From Chitinophagales bacterium (GTDB lineage: Bacteria; Bacteroidota; Bacteroidia; Chitinophagales; UBA10324): a stretch of 64,000 bases of DNA. Of this stretch, positions 47,111-55,731 are shown piece after piece; within the stretch, counting starts at the first letter, position 1; every line of letters starts with the position of its first letter. The stretch spans positions 62,001-126,000 of the forward strand of contig JANWWJ010000021.1 of the NCBI GenBank assembly GCA_025056305.1, read 5' to 3'. The translations under genes were made by a program, and so were the position numbers. The notes beneath the pieces were generated by a model. It was given only the letters and a program-made list of their open reading frames with translations. It was not told the DNA's origin and searched no databases.

Positions 47111-48667
47111 TCAGGCAGGAAGAAGGCGAACGATCGGTACAATCATTTCTTCCATAGAAATACCGCCGTGCTGAAAAGTGTTTTTATACAACCCTACATG
47201 AAAATTGTAGTTATTAGGATAAACAAAAAACTTGTTTTCCTTAATAAAAATAAACGTAGAGCTTACATGGGGACGAGGTAACATGAGCTCGTGCGGATTT
47301 CGCGTTTCCAAAACGTCGCGGGGATCATATTTCAAGTTGCGACCGTGTTTATAACGTAGGTTGGTAGTGGTATCACGATCGCCGATGACTTTTACCGGCT
47401 CTTTGACCCGGATCGTGCCGTGGTCGGTAGTGATGAAAAGCTGTACGGGGTGTTTTGACACACGCGTCAAGGCTTCCCAAAGGGGCGAATGCATGAACCA
47501 GCTGCGGGTAATGCTGCGGTATGCCGTTTCATCACTGGCCAACTCTTTCAATACATCCATTTCAGTGCGGGCGTGGGAAAGCATGTCTACAAAGTTGTAA
47601 ACGATAACATTTAAGTCGTTGTGCAACAGGTTTAGGATGTTATCTACCAGCTGACGCCCATCGTCGTAGTTAGTGATCTTGGTGTAGCTCATCCGAAGGC
47701 TCAGCCGCCGACGCGACAGGTGATCGGTCAGAAATTCTTTTTCAAAAAGGTTTTTTCCTCCTTCATCCTCATCGTTACGCCACAGGTGAGGAAAGCGACG
47801 TTCTATATCCAGCGGCATCAACCCGGCAAACAAGGCATTGCGGCTGTAATGCGTGGAAGTGGGTAAAATGCTATAAAAGGTATCTTCGTCAGCAATCCGG
47901 AACACAGCATTTAGTTCGGGTTCGATCACCTTCCATTGATCGTAGCGCAGATTATCGATCACGACCAAAAAAGTGCTTGTTCCCGCTTGCAAATGGGGAA
48001 AAACTTTCCGCGCCAGCAACGTGTGCGATAATGTGGGCGTTTGCTCGTCGGGCTTTTGCATCCATTGCTTGTAGTTCCGCACGATGAACTTGCAGAACTC
48101 GGTGTTCGCTTCTGCTTTTTGCAAGGCCAGCACCTCCAGCATGGCGTCGTTGCGGGCCTGATCCAGTTCCAGTTCCCAATAAACAAGCTGACGGTACAGT
48201 TCAGCCCACTCCCGCGCATTCAGCCCCATATGTATGCGCGCCAGAAATTGCTGAAAGCGTTTTTGATATTCCGAGGTGGTTTTTTCAGTGACCAATCGCC
48301 GGTTATCTAAAAGTTTTTTTAATGTAAGCAGCACCTGTTGCGGCTTTACCGGCTTGATCAGGTAGTCGCTGATTTGCGATCCGATGGCCTCTTCCATTAA
48401 GTGCTCTTCTTCGCTTTTGGTAATCATCACCACGGGCACATGTGGCCGCAAAGCCTTAATTGCCGACAAGGTCTCCAAACCGCTGCGGCCTGGCATTTGT
48501 TCATCCAGAAATACAATATCCGGATAATGGGTGCGGCACAATTCTACCGCATCATGACCATTACTGGCTTCAATGATGGAATATCCTTTTTCCTTTAAAA
48601 ACAGGATTTGCGGCTTCAGGAGATCGATTTCATCATCCACCCACAATATGGTCACTTCATGGTTCAT
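47111..48667 (-). CDS. porX: PorX-type response regulator with PglZ domain
   Basis: T9SS regulator. Receiver domain at residues 1-125: acidic pair Asp11/Asp12, phosphoacceptor Asp55 in IVFLDEQMPG, and conserved Lys in SDYLIKPVK. A linking helical region follows, then a PglZ/alkaline-phosphatase-superfamily domain: VVIDNLRYDQW, PTSTHYSRNALFAG with the Thr/Ser nucleophile region, and TTDHGTIRVKEP. 518 aa, the PorX length. In Porphyromonas and Flavobacterium PorX works with the sensor PorY and controls T9SS; no sensor gene is adjacent here. Six T9SS cargo genes in the window agree with a functional system. Confidence 0.94.
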   Translation of the reverse strand: MNHEVTILWVDDEIDLLKPQILFLKEKGYSIIEASNGHDAVELCRTHYPDIVFLDEQMPGRSGLETLSAIKALRPHVPVVMITKSEEEHLMEEAIGSQISDYLIKPVKPQQVLLTLKKLLDNRRLVTEKTTSEYQKRFQQFLARIHMGLNAREWAELYRQLVYWELELDQARNDAMLEVLALQKAEANTEFCKFIVRNYKQWMQKPDEQTPTLSHTLLARKVFPHLQAGTSTFLVVIDNLRYDQWKVIEPELNAVFRIADEDTFYSILPTSTHYSRNALFAGLMPLDIERRFPHLWRNDEDEGGKNLFEKEFLTDHLSRRRLSLRMSYTKITNYDDGRQLVDNILNLLHNDLNVIVYNFVDMLSHARTEMDVLKELASDETAYRSITRSWFMHSPLWEALTRVSKHPVQLFITTDHGTIRVKEPVKVIGDRDTTTNLRYKHGRNLKYDPRDVLETRNPHELMLPRPHVSSTFIFIKENKFFVYPNNYNFHVGLYKNTFQHGGISMEEMIVPIVRLLPA

Positions 48668-48785
48668 GTCTATGCTTTTGGTACTTGGTTTTTACAAAGT
48701 TCGGACACCTGCTGCAATCGGCCTGCCTGTATCTTTACCAACCCGCTTGTGATCGTTTCTACCACAGTACTTCACTTTTCTCTCC

Positions 48786-50024
48786 ATGATTTCACGTCGC
48801 ATCAACAAACGCAAGATCATTAACGATCCGTTGTACGGACTTATTTCCATACCTACCGACTTAATATATGATCTGATTGCGCATCCCTGGTTTCAGCGAT
48901 TGAGCCGCATCCGGCAATTGGGAATGACCTATTTGGTCTATCCCGGTGCGCTTCATTCGCGGTTGTCTCACGCGCTTGGAGCCATGCATTTGATGCAGCA
49001 GGCCCTCAGCGTGTTGCAAAGCAAAGGGGTGACAATTTCACCCCACGAAGCAGAAGCTACAACAGCCGCCATCTTGTTGCACGACATCGGGCATGGTCCA
49101 TTTTCTCATACTCTGGAAGGCCTGTTGGTGCCTTTGGACCATGAGCAACTTACCGCCTTGCTTATGGAGGCGCTCAACCGTCAATTCGAAGGACGGCTCG
49201 AGCTTGCCGTGCAGATCTTTAACGGCACCTATCCGAGGCCCTTTCTGCACCAGTTGGTATCCGGCCAACTGGATATCGATCGCCTGGACTATCTGACCCG
49301 CGACAGTTTCTTTACCGGCGTCGCCGAGGGCGTCATCGGTTACGACCGCATCATCAAGATGCTCGGAGTACACAACGAACAGCTGGTAGTGGAAGAGAAA
49401 GGAATTTATTCTATAGAAAAATTTTTGGTATCACGCCGCCTTATGTATTGGCAGGTTTATCTGCATAAGACCGTGCTGGCAGCCGATCACATGCTGGCAC
49501 ACATCATCCGACGGGCCCACATGCTGGCAGCCCGTAACGACTTAACCGTCCCTTCGGAACCGCTAAGCATATTGTTGAAGATTGCTGAACCAAACCAACT
49601 ACCGAAAGCCCAATTGCTGCACCTGTTTACGCAACTAGACGACCATGACATCATGATGGCCATAAAGCAATGGCAGCATCATCCTGATCCCCTGCTCGCA
49701 TTGCTGTGCAGGGATTTACTGGAGCGCCGCTTGTTCCGCATTGAGCTGCAACGCAAGCCTTTTGACCGAGTCTACATCGAACGATTGCGCCAGGCTGCTT
49801 GCATGCAATTGTCTTGGAGTTCAACTGAAGCAGCTGAGCTGATAAAACCCACACAGACAGCCGGGCATGCGTACAATCCCCTCAGCGATCATATCCGTAT
49901 CCGATTCCGCGACGGTCGGGTTTTTGATGTGGCAGAGGTTTCAGAATTACTGAACATGGCCGTGCTGCGCGAACCCGATGTGAAACATTATCTCTGTTAT
50001 CCACGAGCACTGCAGCTGGACTGA
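48786..50024 (+). CDS. HD-domain phosphohydrolase (dGTPase/SAMHD1-like)
   Basis: Metal-dependent phosphohydrolase. Ligands: His62 in HSRLSHALG, His99-Asp100 in LLHDIGHGPFSH, and the later Asp in DIDRLDYLTRDS. The N-terminus (INDPLYGLISIPTDLIYDLIAHPWFQRLSRIRQLG) is the classic dNTP triphosphohydrolase-type opening. 412 aa, common in Bacteroidota. Substrate could be dNTPs or another nucleotide. It is divergent from porX with 118 bases between. Confidence 0.88.
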   Translation: MISRRINKRKIINDPLYGLISIPTDLIYDLIAHPWFQRLSRIRQLGMTYLVYPGALHSRLSHALGAMHLMQQALSVLQSKGVTISPHEAEATTAAILLHDIGHGPFSHTLEGLLVPLDHEQLTALLMEALNRQFEGRLELAVQIFNGTYPRPFLHQLVSGQLDIDRLDYLTRDSFFTGVAEGVIGYDRIIKMLGVHNEQLVVEEKGIYSIEKFLVSRRLMYWQVYLHKTVLAADHMLAHIIRRAHMLAARNDLTVPSEPLSILLKIAEPNQLPKAQLLHLFTQLDDHDIMMAIKQWQHHPDPLLALLCRDLLERRLFRIELQRKPFDRVYIERLRQAACMQLSWSSTEAAELIKPTQTAGHAYNPLSDHIRIRFRDGRVFDVAEVSELLNMAVLREPDVKHYLCYPRALQLD

Positions 50025-50148
50025 TTGCGCTACGTTTTCCTTCGAACCAATGCGTACAGGCCGCATGAAAGATCGTGCAGGCTCGAGCATGCGTGTTTTT
50101 GAAAGCTAAATGCGGGAGGGCCCGACCGCATCTTCCATCAGCTACGCC

Positions 50149-52245
50149 CTACTGCACCACCAACTTCAGCACCTGTTCAATCCCCTGCACATCCGTCAAG
50201 CTGACCAGATATAGGCCCTTGGGCCATGTGGCCACCGGCACTATAAGAGTTTCTTGCTCGCCAGATTCCGCCTTATAAACCGTCCGCCCACTTGGATCAC
50301 TGATACAAATGCGCTGAATGTTGTTTAGGTTTCGCAGGTGAACAAAATCGTGCCCTGGGTTCGGATAGAGGTATGGCTCTGCAGAGGCACCGGCAAGCAT
50401 GCGTGAAGCCAACGTAGTAAACTTATCTGAATATTTAAATTTTACTGATGTATTAGGGCAATTGTTTTTAATCGTGTATTTGTACTTGGTGTTCGGCAAC
50501 AACCCGGTCAGATGCACGGACGTATTGGAAGTCTTTATTTTCGTTTTGGGGCCATTGGGTGTGACGTTGTACGTAAAGGTGAAAGACGTCGCCCCAAACG
50601 GTGTCCAGCTGATGGTAATCGAAGTGGCGGTTAAATCGCTTTCTATAACATTGGTGACTGCGCCGCAATTATTGGCAACGACAGCTGTACCTGAAGCTGT
50701 ACAGCCATACCAGTCTGTTACGGTTACGGTGTAATTCCCGTCAGGCAAGCCTGAAAGATCCTCCGTTGTCGCACCTGTGGACCATTGATACGTTAGAGGC
50801 GGTGTAGCACCATGTACCGTTAGGTTAATGGCTCCGTCGCTCACCCCTTCTGCCGAGGCATTGGTCACGTGAAACGACAGCGAAAGTTGAGAGCAACCAT
50901 TAGGGACAAGTACAGAGGCCATCTTGACGCACCCCTTGCCATCGGTAACCGTCACGGTATAAGTGCCGTCGGCGAGATTGGTGAGGTCCTGCGTGGTAGC
51001 ACCGTTAGACCACAAGTAGGTTATAGGCGTTGTGGCCTGATTTACCGTAAGGTCAATAGCACCATCGGAGTATCCTTCCGCCGTTGCCGGGGTTACCGAA
51101 AAGCTCAGCGAGATGCGATCACAGGCATTGTAGAGGCGATAGATTGCCCCATCACCGATGTTGGTCGCATAGAGCTCGCCGTCGTGACCCTCTCCGAACG
51201 AAGCAATGCCGGCCATCAGATTAGGAATAAAGGTGGTGATGAATCCACCCGACCCGTTGGGGTATAGCGTCCAGAAGTTGCCACTGACGTAGTCGCATGT
51301 GATGTAATGACCGTACATGCCGGGATTCTGCGTGCCCCGATACACAAAACCACCGATAACGGAAAAGCCACCGTTGGCATAGGTATGATCATAAGCCAAC
51401 ACAGGAAACGTAAACGAAGTGCTTGTGTTACATAACGAAAAATTATATACAGCATTCCCTTCATAACAACGCCACCCATAGTTGCGGCCGCCAGGTGAAC
51501 CTGCCGGCTCGAAGTTGACTTCCTCCCACGAATACTGGCCCACATCGCCGATCCACATATCGCCCGTCAGCCGGTCAAAGCTGAAACGCCAGGGATTTCT
51601 CCAGCCTAAGCTCCAGATTTCATCAGCTCCCGGCACTCCTACAAATGGATTTGAAGGCGGTATGCCATAAGGACTGCCGCTGTTGACGTCAATACGGAGA
51701 ATTTTGCCAAGCAACTGATTTATGTCCTGTGCGCGATTGCCCGGATCACCCACGCCCCCACCGTCGCCCAAGGCACAATACAAGTAGCCGTCGGGGCCGA
51801 ACTTAAGGTCACCGCCATTATGGTTGTTAAAAGGCTGTGTGATGGTGAGCAGAATGACTTCACTGTTTGCGTCGGCAACGTTGGGATTTCCCGAACTGAC
51901 GCTGTAACGCGCAATCACCGTATTGTTGCTGTTGTTGATGTAGTTGACATAGAAATAGCCGTTTGTAGCATAGTTGGGATGAAAGGCTAAGCCCAATAAA
52001 CCTTGCTCATTGCCTGTGGATTTCACCTTTGGATCAATGTCCAAAAACACAGAAGTGGTACCATCAGGTTGACGTACATAGATCACCCCCCGCTGTTCCA
52101 CAATGAACAAGCGGTTGTCACCGGCATGCACTACCTGAATGGGCCGCACGAAGCCGCTCGCAATCTGCTCCAACTGCAACACAAGCTGAGCTTGCACGGC
52201 TATGGGAAAGAAAAAAACAAGAGGGGGAAGGATTCTGGATTTCAT
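50149..52245 (-). CDS. secreted sugar-dehydrogenase-like protein with SprB-type repeats, FN3 and T9SS sorting domain
   Basis: Signal peptide 1-19. Residues 20-375 form a PQQ-type glucose/sorbosone dehydrogenase propeller: GFVRPIQVVHAGDNRLFIVEQ, GNEQGLLGLAFHPNY, NHNGGDLKFGPDGYLYCALGDGG. Two adjacent repeats of about 73 residues follow (SFSVTPATAEGYSDGAIDLTV and SFHVTNASAEGVSDGAINLTV; each contains NGATT/TGATT and YTVTVTD), resembling SprB-type repeats. Next a fibronectin III domain (TSITISWTPFGATSF), then a T9SS type A sorting domain (YLYPNPGHDFVHL). 698 aa. Surface-associated sugar oxidation is the family role; activity is unproven. Confidence 0.88.
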   Translation of the reverse strand: MKSRILPPLVFFFPIAVQAQLVLQLEQIASGFVRPIQVVHAGDNRLFIVEQRGVIYVRQPDGTTSVFLDIDPKVKSTGNEQGLLGLAFHPNYATNGYFYVNYINNSNNTVIARYSVSSGNPNVADANSEVILLTITQPFNNHNGGDLKFGPDGYLYCALGDGGGVGDPGNRAQDINQLLGKILRIDVNSGSPYGIPPSNPFVGVPGADEIWSLGWRNPWRFSFDRLTGDMWIGDVGQYSWEEVNFEPAGSPGGRNYGWRCYEGNAVYNFSLCNTSTSFTFPVLAYDHTYANGGFSVIGGFVYRGTQNPGMYGHYITCDYVSGNFWTLYPNGSGGFITTFIPNLMAGIASFGEGHDGELYATNIGDGAIYRLYNACDRISLSFSVTPATAEGYSDGAIDLTVNQATTPITYLWSNGATTQDLTNLADGTYTVTVTDGKGCVKMASVLVPNGCSQLSLSFHVTNASAEGVSDGAINLTVHGATPPLTYQWSTGATTEDLSGLPDGNYTVTVTDWYGCTASGTAVVANNCGAVTNVIESDLTATSITISWTPFGATSFTFTYNVTPNGPKTKIKTSNTSVHLTGLLPNTKYKYTIKNNCPNTSVKFKYSDKFTTLASRMLAGASAEPYLYPNPGHDFVHLRNLNNIQRICISDPSGRTVYKAESGEQETLIVPVATWPKGLYLVSLTDVQGIEQVLKLVVQ

Positions 52246-52253
52246 GATGCACT

Positions 52254-52285
52254 CTACCTATTTTTGGATAGCCTAAATTAGGTAG
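52254..52285. promoter_or_regulatory. hairpin in the promoter/leader of the sugar-dehydrogenase gene
   Basis: CTACCTA (52254-52260) pairs perfectly with TAGGTAG (52279-52285) around an 18-base loop that contains the palindrome CCTAAATTAGG. The same palindrome gives a near-consensus -7 box (TAATTTAG, reverse, 52273-52280), so the structure overlaps the likely promoter, 9 bases upstream of the start codon. Confidence 0.35.
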
Positions 52286-52375
52286 AAAAAAATAAAAATA
52301 CGCTTTAATCAAAAACCTCTTAATCGCTGCCCAGAAATCTTCGCCGCCCCAAAACAATCAAACCGGCCGGTTGGA

Positions 52376-54568
52376 TCAGCGTAGGAAAAGCAACTCGCGA
52401 TATTTAGGAATAGGCCAGAGCTTATCGTCAACGACAAGCTCGAGTTTATCGGCATGATAGCGGATTTCGTCAAAGTAAGGCTTTACTTGTTCGCAATAAG
52501 TTAACGCCCGCTGCCGCACATCGTCGATGGCGTTAGCCGCCTTACGTGCTTCCGTCATTTCCTCCACTTTACGGATTATGGTTTCTATGTGCTCATTGAT
52601 TTCTTGAATGAGCGATTGACGGCTTTTGGCTGAAAGGCCCAGGGCCTGCAACGAACTTAAACCCTCTGTAAGCTGGTTTAAATATTGAATGGCAGCCGGC
52701 ACTATTTGATTCATGGCCATTTCGCCAATTACCCGCCCTTCGATCTGAAGTTTCTTAATATATTTTTCCAACTCAATTTCATGACGGGCATGCATCTCTT
52801 CCTTGGTAAACACCTTGTGCCGCTCAAACAGGGCTATGTTTTCCTTGCGCGTGAGTGCATCGAGGGCCAATGGCGTCGTGGGTAGGTTGGGCAAGCCCCG
52901 ACGAGCGGCTTCTTCGTGCCATTCAGGCGCATAATTGTTGCCTTCAAACAAAATACGCTTAGATGCAGTGATGAATTCGCGCAGCACTTCCATAATGGCT
53001 ACTTCGCGGTTTTTGCCTTCCTCCATCAGGCCATCTACACGCTTCTTGAAGTCGGTCAAGGTATCGGCCACGATGGTGTTGAGCACGGTCATGATGGCCG
53101 CAGTATTTTGGGAAGCACCCACAGCGCGTACCTCAAATTTGTTACCGGTGAAGGCAAACGGTGAGGTACGGTTGCGGTCGGTATTGTCGCGCATGAGCGC
53201 CGGAATCTTGTTGTGGATTTCCAGTCGCAACTGCGATTCGCCTTCTTCGGTGAATTTGCCCGGCTCTACTCGTGCCTCTATTTCTTCCAACACGCGCGTC
53301 ATGTAGTCGCCGATAAACACACTAATGATGGCCGGCGGAGCTTCGTTTGCTCCCAAGCGATGGTCATTTCCTGCAGAAGCAATGGCTGCCCGAATCAGGT
53401 CGGCATGGTCGTGTACTGCCTTGATGACGTTGACAAAAAAGGTTAAGAATTGAAGATTGGTTTTGGGCGTTTTGCCCGGCGACAAAAGGTTTTTGCCCGT
53501 GTCGGTGGCCATGCTCCAGTTGCAGTGCTTGCCACTTCCGTTAATACCGCTAAAGGGTTTTTCGTGCAACAGCACGCGCAGTTTGTGCCGCTGAGCTACG
53601 CGCTGCATCACATCCATGAGCAATTGGTTGTGGTCGACAGCTACGTTCACCTCTTCGAAATAAGGGGCACATTCGAACTGCGCAGGGGCTACCTCGTTGT
53701 GGCGCGTTTTGATGGGAATACCCAATCGGTAGCATTCGGTTTCGAAATCCAACATAAAGGCATAAACACGCTCAGGAATGCTGGCAAAGTAATGATCTTC
53801 CAACTGCTGGCCTTTAGCTGGTGCATGGCCAAATAAGGTCCGTCCACTCATCACCAGATCGGGCCGTGCTTCATACAGTGATTCATCGACCACAAAATAT
53901 TCCTGTTCCCAACCCAAAGTGGGCGTCACTTTCGTAACGTTTTTATCAAAATAATGGCATACAGCTACAGCTGCTTGCTCCAGGGCATGTAATGACTTTA
54001 GCAATGGGGCTTTGTAGTCCAGAGATTCCCCGTTGTATGAGATGAAAACGGTAGGAATGCAAAGCGTTTTGCCTTGCCCTATTTCCATAATAAAAGCCGG
54101 TGAGGAAGGGTCCCAGGCCGTATAACCTCGTGCTTCAAACGTATTGCGCAAGCCTCCACTGGGGAAACTGGAAGCATCCGGCTCCTGTTGAACCAAAGCC
54201 TGGCTGTCAAAAGCTTCAATGCCTACTCCGGTTTGCTGCAATTGAAAAAAAGCATCATGTTTTTCTGCCGTACTGCCCGTTAATGGCTGAAACCAGTGCG
54301 TAAAATGCGTTGCCCCCTTGCTGATGGCCCACGACTTCATGGCGCTGGCTACTTGATCTGCCACCTTCCGGTCAATTTTTTGACCCGTACGAATAGCCAT
54401 CATAACCGTATTGAAGGCATCTTCGCTCAGATAGGCCTTCATGGCTTTTTCCGTAAACACATTTTCGGCGAAAAAGTCTGAGATCCTGCGATTATTTGGG
54501 GTCGTTCCATTGGTTTTTTCAACCGAAACTGCCAATTTGTCAGCTGATTTAATTCTTGAGGCAAACAT
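52376..54568 (-). CDS. glnN: type III glutamine synthetase
   Basis: Assimilates ammonia into glutamine. The type III form is recognised by length (730 aa) and by its motifs: EVAPAQFECAPYFEEVNVAVDHNQ, NGSGKHCNWSMATDTGKNLL, GANEAPPAIISVFIGDYM and DRNRTSPFAFTGNKFEVRAVGAS. The N-terminus FAENVFTEKAMKAYLSEDAF is also typical. A single gene flanked by non-coding AT-rich DNA. A 12-base palindrome AACCGGCCGGTT lies four bases beyond its stop. Confidence 0.96.
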   Translation of the reverse strand: MFASRIKSADKLAVSVEKTNGTTPNNRRISDFFAENVFTEKAMKAYLSEDAFNTVMMAIRTGQKIDRKVADQVASAMKSWAISKGATHFTHWFQPLTGSTAEKHDAFFQLQQTGVGIEAFDSQALVQQEPDASSFPSGGLRNTFEARGYTAWDPSSPAFIMEIGQGKTLCIPTVFISYNGESLDYKAPLLKSLHALEQAAVAVCHYFDKNVTKVTPTLGWEQEYFVVDESLYEARPDLVMSGRTLFGHAPAKGQQLEDHYFASIPERVYAFMLDFETECYRLGIPIKTRHNEVAPAQFECAPYFEEVNVAVDHNQLLMDVMQRVAQRHKLRVLLHEKPFSGINGSGKHCNWSMATDTGKNLLSPGKTPKTNLQFLTFFVNVIKAVHDHADLIRAAIASAGNDHRLGANEAPPAIISVFIGDYMTRVLEEIEARVEPGKFTEEGESQLRLEIHNKIPALMRDNTDRNRTSPFAFTGNKFEVRAVGASQNTAAIMTVLNTIVADTLTDFKKRVDGLMEEGKNREVAIMEVLREFITASKRILFEGNNYAPEWHEEAARRGLPNLPTTPLALDALTRKENIALFERHKVFTKEEMHARHEIELEKYIKKLQIEGRVIGEMAMNQIVPAAIQYLNQLTEGLSSLQALGLSAKSRQSLIQEINEHIETIIRKVEEMTEARKAANAIDDVRQRALTYCEQVKPYFDEIRYHADKLELVVDDKLWPIPKYRELLFLR

Positions 54569-54791
54569 GAAAAAGAGATTTTTTTATCTACTGATGACGC
54601 AAATATCTGCAAGAATTCGGTAAAAAATTATTTTTTTATGAACAAAATCCTAAAAATTGTGGATTTCATTCCCAAAAAAATGATTTTTTTGATTTTTCTA
54701 TAAACCTGGATACGTGACAACTTTACACTTTAGCTTGCATACCACATCCCTTTCTTAAGTTTATCTATGGAGGTATAGGTCAACGAAATGA
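54569..54791. other. AT-rich intergenic region upstream of glnN
   Basis: 223 bases with long A and T runs, including a pairable AAAAAAAT-g-ATTTTTTT segment near 54675. The nearest -7 box for glnN is GATATTTG (54600-54607, reverse), one or two bases off consensus. No gene is visible. Confidence 0.5.
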
Positions 54792-55706
54792 TTAAAAAGC
54801 CTGCTGGTGTTTAACGATTTTGACTGACTGAGCAAATTGCGAAGAGGCAACATGAAGCAAGTACATTCCTTCAGCAAACTCAGAAATGTCGATGCGGATG
54901 GGCTTGCCTGTAGAAGCCCGCATTTGATGCAAAACGGCACCCTGCGGGTTGGTCAAGGTAACTAAAACATCTTGACCGGCTTCAACAGGTATGCTTAATA
55001 ATGTGTTGGAGTGGGTCGGGTTAGGAGATACTGCCAGTGAGGAATGCGACGGATGGAGTTCTTCATCAAATTGGCCAACATAAACAGCACAGGCACCGCC
55101 GCTATCGCATACGTAAATGTGTTGCTGAGGAGTAAGATCGTAGGCATACTCTTTGACCACGATGTTGGGAATTGTGCCTTTCGTGTTGACATCCAACCGT
55201 ACCCAACCGTAATGAATACCGGCATTGCTCAGAAACCGGACGCCGATATGCCTGTCTATTTCATTGTTCCATTTTACCGCTGAAATATTGCCGATTTTAT
55301 AAGCTAAAAAAGCGAAGCTGATGCCATAAAAGATGTTTCCCAACGGTACCTTATTGCCACAATTCATTTTGAGAGCCCACGGTACATAGTTGATCGAATA
55401 AGTAGCCACGGCGTTGTAAATGGGATTTGTCGCCGCTGCAACTTGTTCTACAAAGTCAAATCCCCCTGTGGGGTTGACCCCGTAAACGCTTACGCTTAAC
55501 TTGAAATCATCGCTACCATCGTTGTTCAGATCCAAATTCCAGAAATAATCAAAAGGAAAGGAGGATGGAATTTTTCCGCCGATTTCTACATCAGGGATAA
55601 TGTCAAAACATTTTACTTGAGCTTGTGCCGCAGAAGCGGTCCCCACCAAGCAACCAGCCAGTAAAGAATAATCACGTAAGCGTTGGCTTAATCTGGACTC
55701 GTTCAT
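54792..55706 (-). CDS. secreted protein with T9SS sorting domain, unknown function
   Basis: I start at ATG 55706 (MNESRLSQRLRDYSLLAGCLVGTASAAQAQ), which gives a proper signal peptide; the frame is open 11 codons further. The body (about residues 30-215) contains IIPDVEIGGKIPSSFPFDYFWNLDLNNDG, a calcium-site-like DLNNDGSDDF, and IHYGWVRLD as in Bacteroidota surface proteins with a concanavalin-like C-terminal strand. The end (LAVSPNPTHSNTLLSIPV... QSVKIVKHQQAF) is a T9SS type A sorting domain. 304 aa. No function can be given. It follows the alginate-export-type gene by 25 bases. Confidence 0.78.
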   Translation of the reverse strand: MNESRLSQRLRDYSLLAGCLVGTASAAQAQVKCFDIIPDVEIGGKIPSSFPFDYFWNLDLNNDGSDDFKLSVSVYGVNPTGGFDFVEQVAAATNPIYNAVATYSINYVPWALKMNCGNKVPLGNIFYGISFAFLAYKIGNISAVKWNNEIDRHIGVRFLSNAGIHYGWVRLDVNTKGTIPNIVVKEYAYDLTPQQHIYVCDSGGACAVYVGQFDEELHPSHSSLAVSPNPTHSNTLLSIPVEAGQDVLVTLTNPQGAVLHQMRASTGKPIRIDISEFAEGMYLLHVASSQFAQSVKIVKHQQAF

Positions 55707-55731
55707 TGCAGAAAATTTAATTTTTCTAAAA

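Noticed and set aside
52361..52372. AACCGGCCGGTT as the glnN terminator
   Set aside because: Perfect palindrome with no loop and no T run immediately after it on the minus strand; more likely chance or a protein-binding site.
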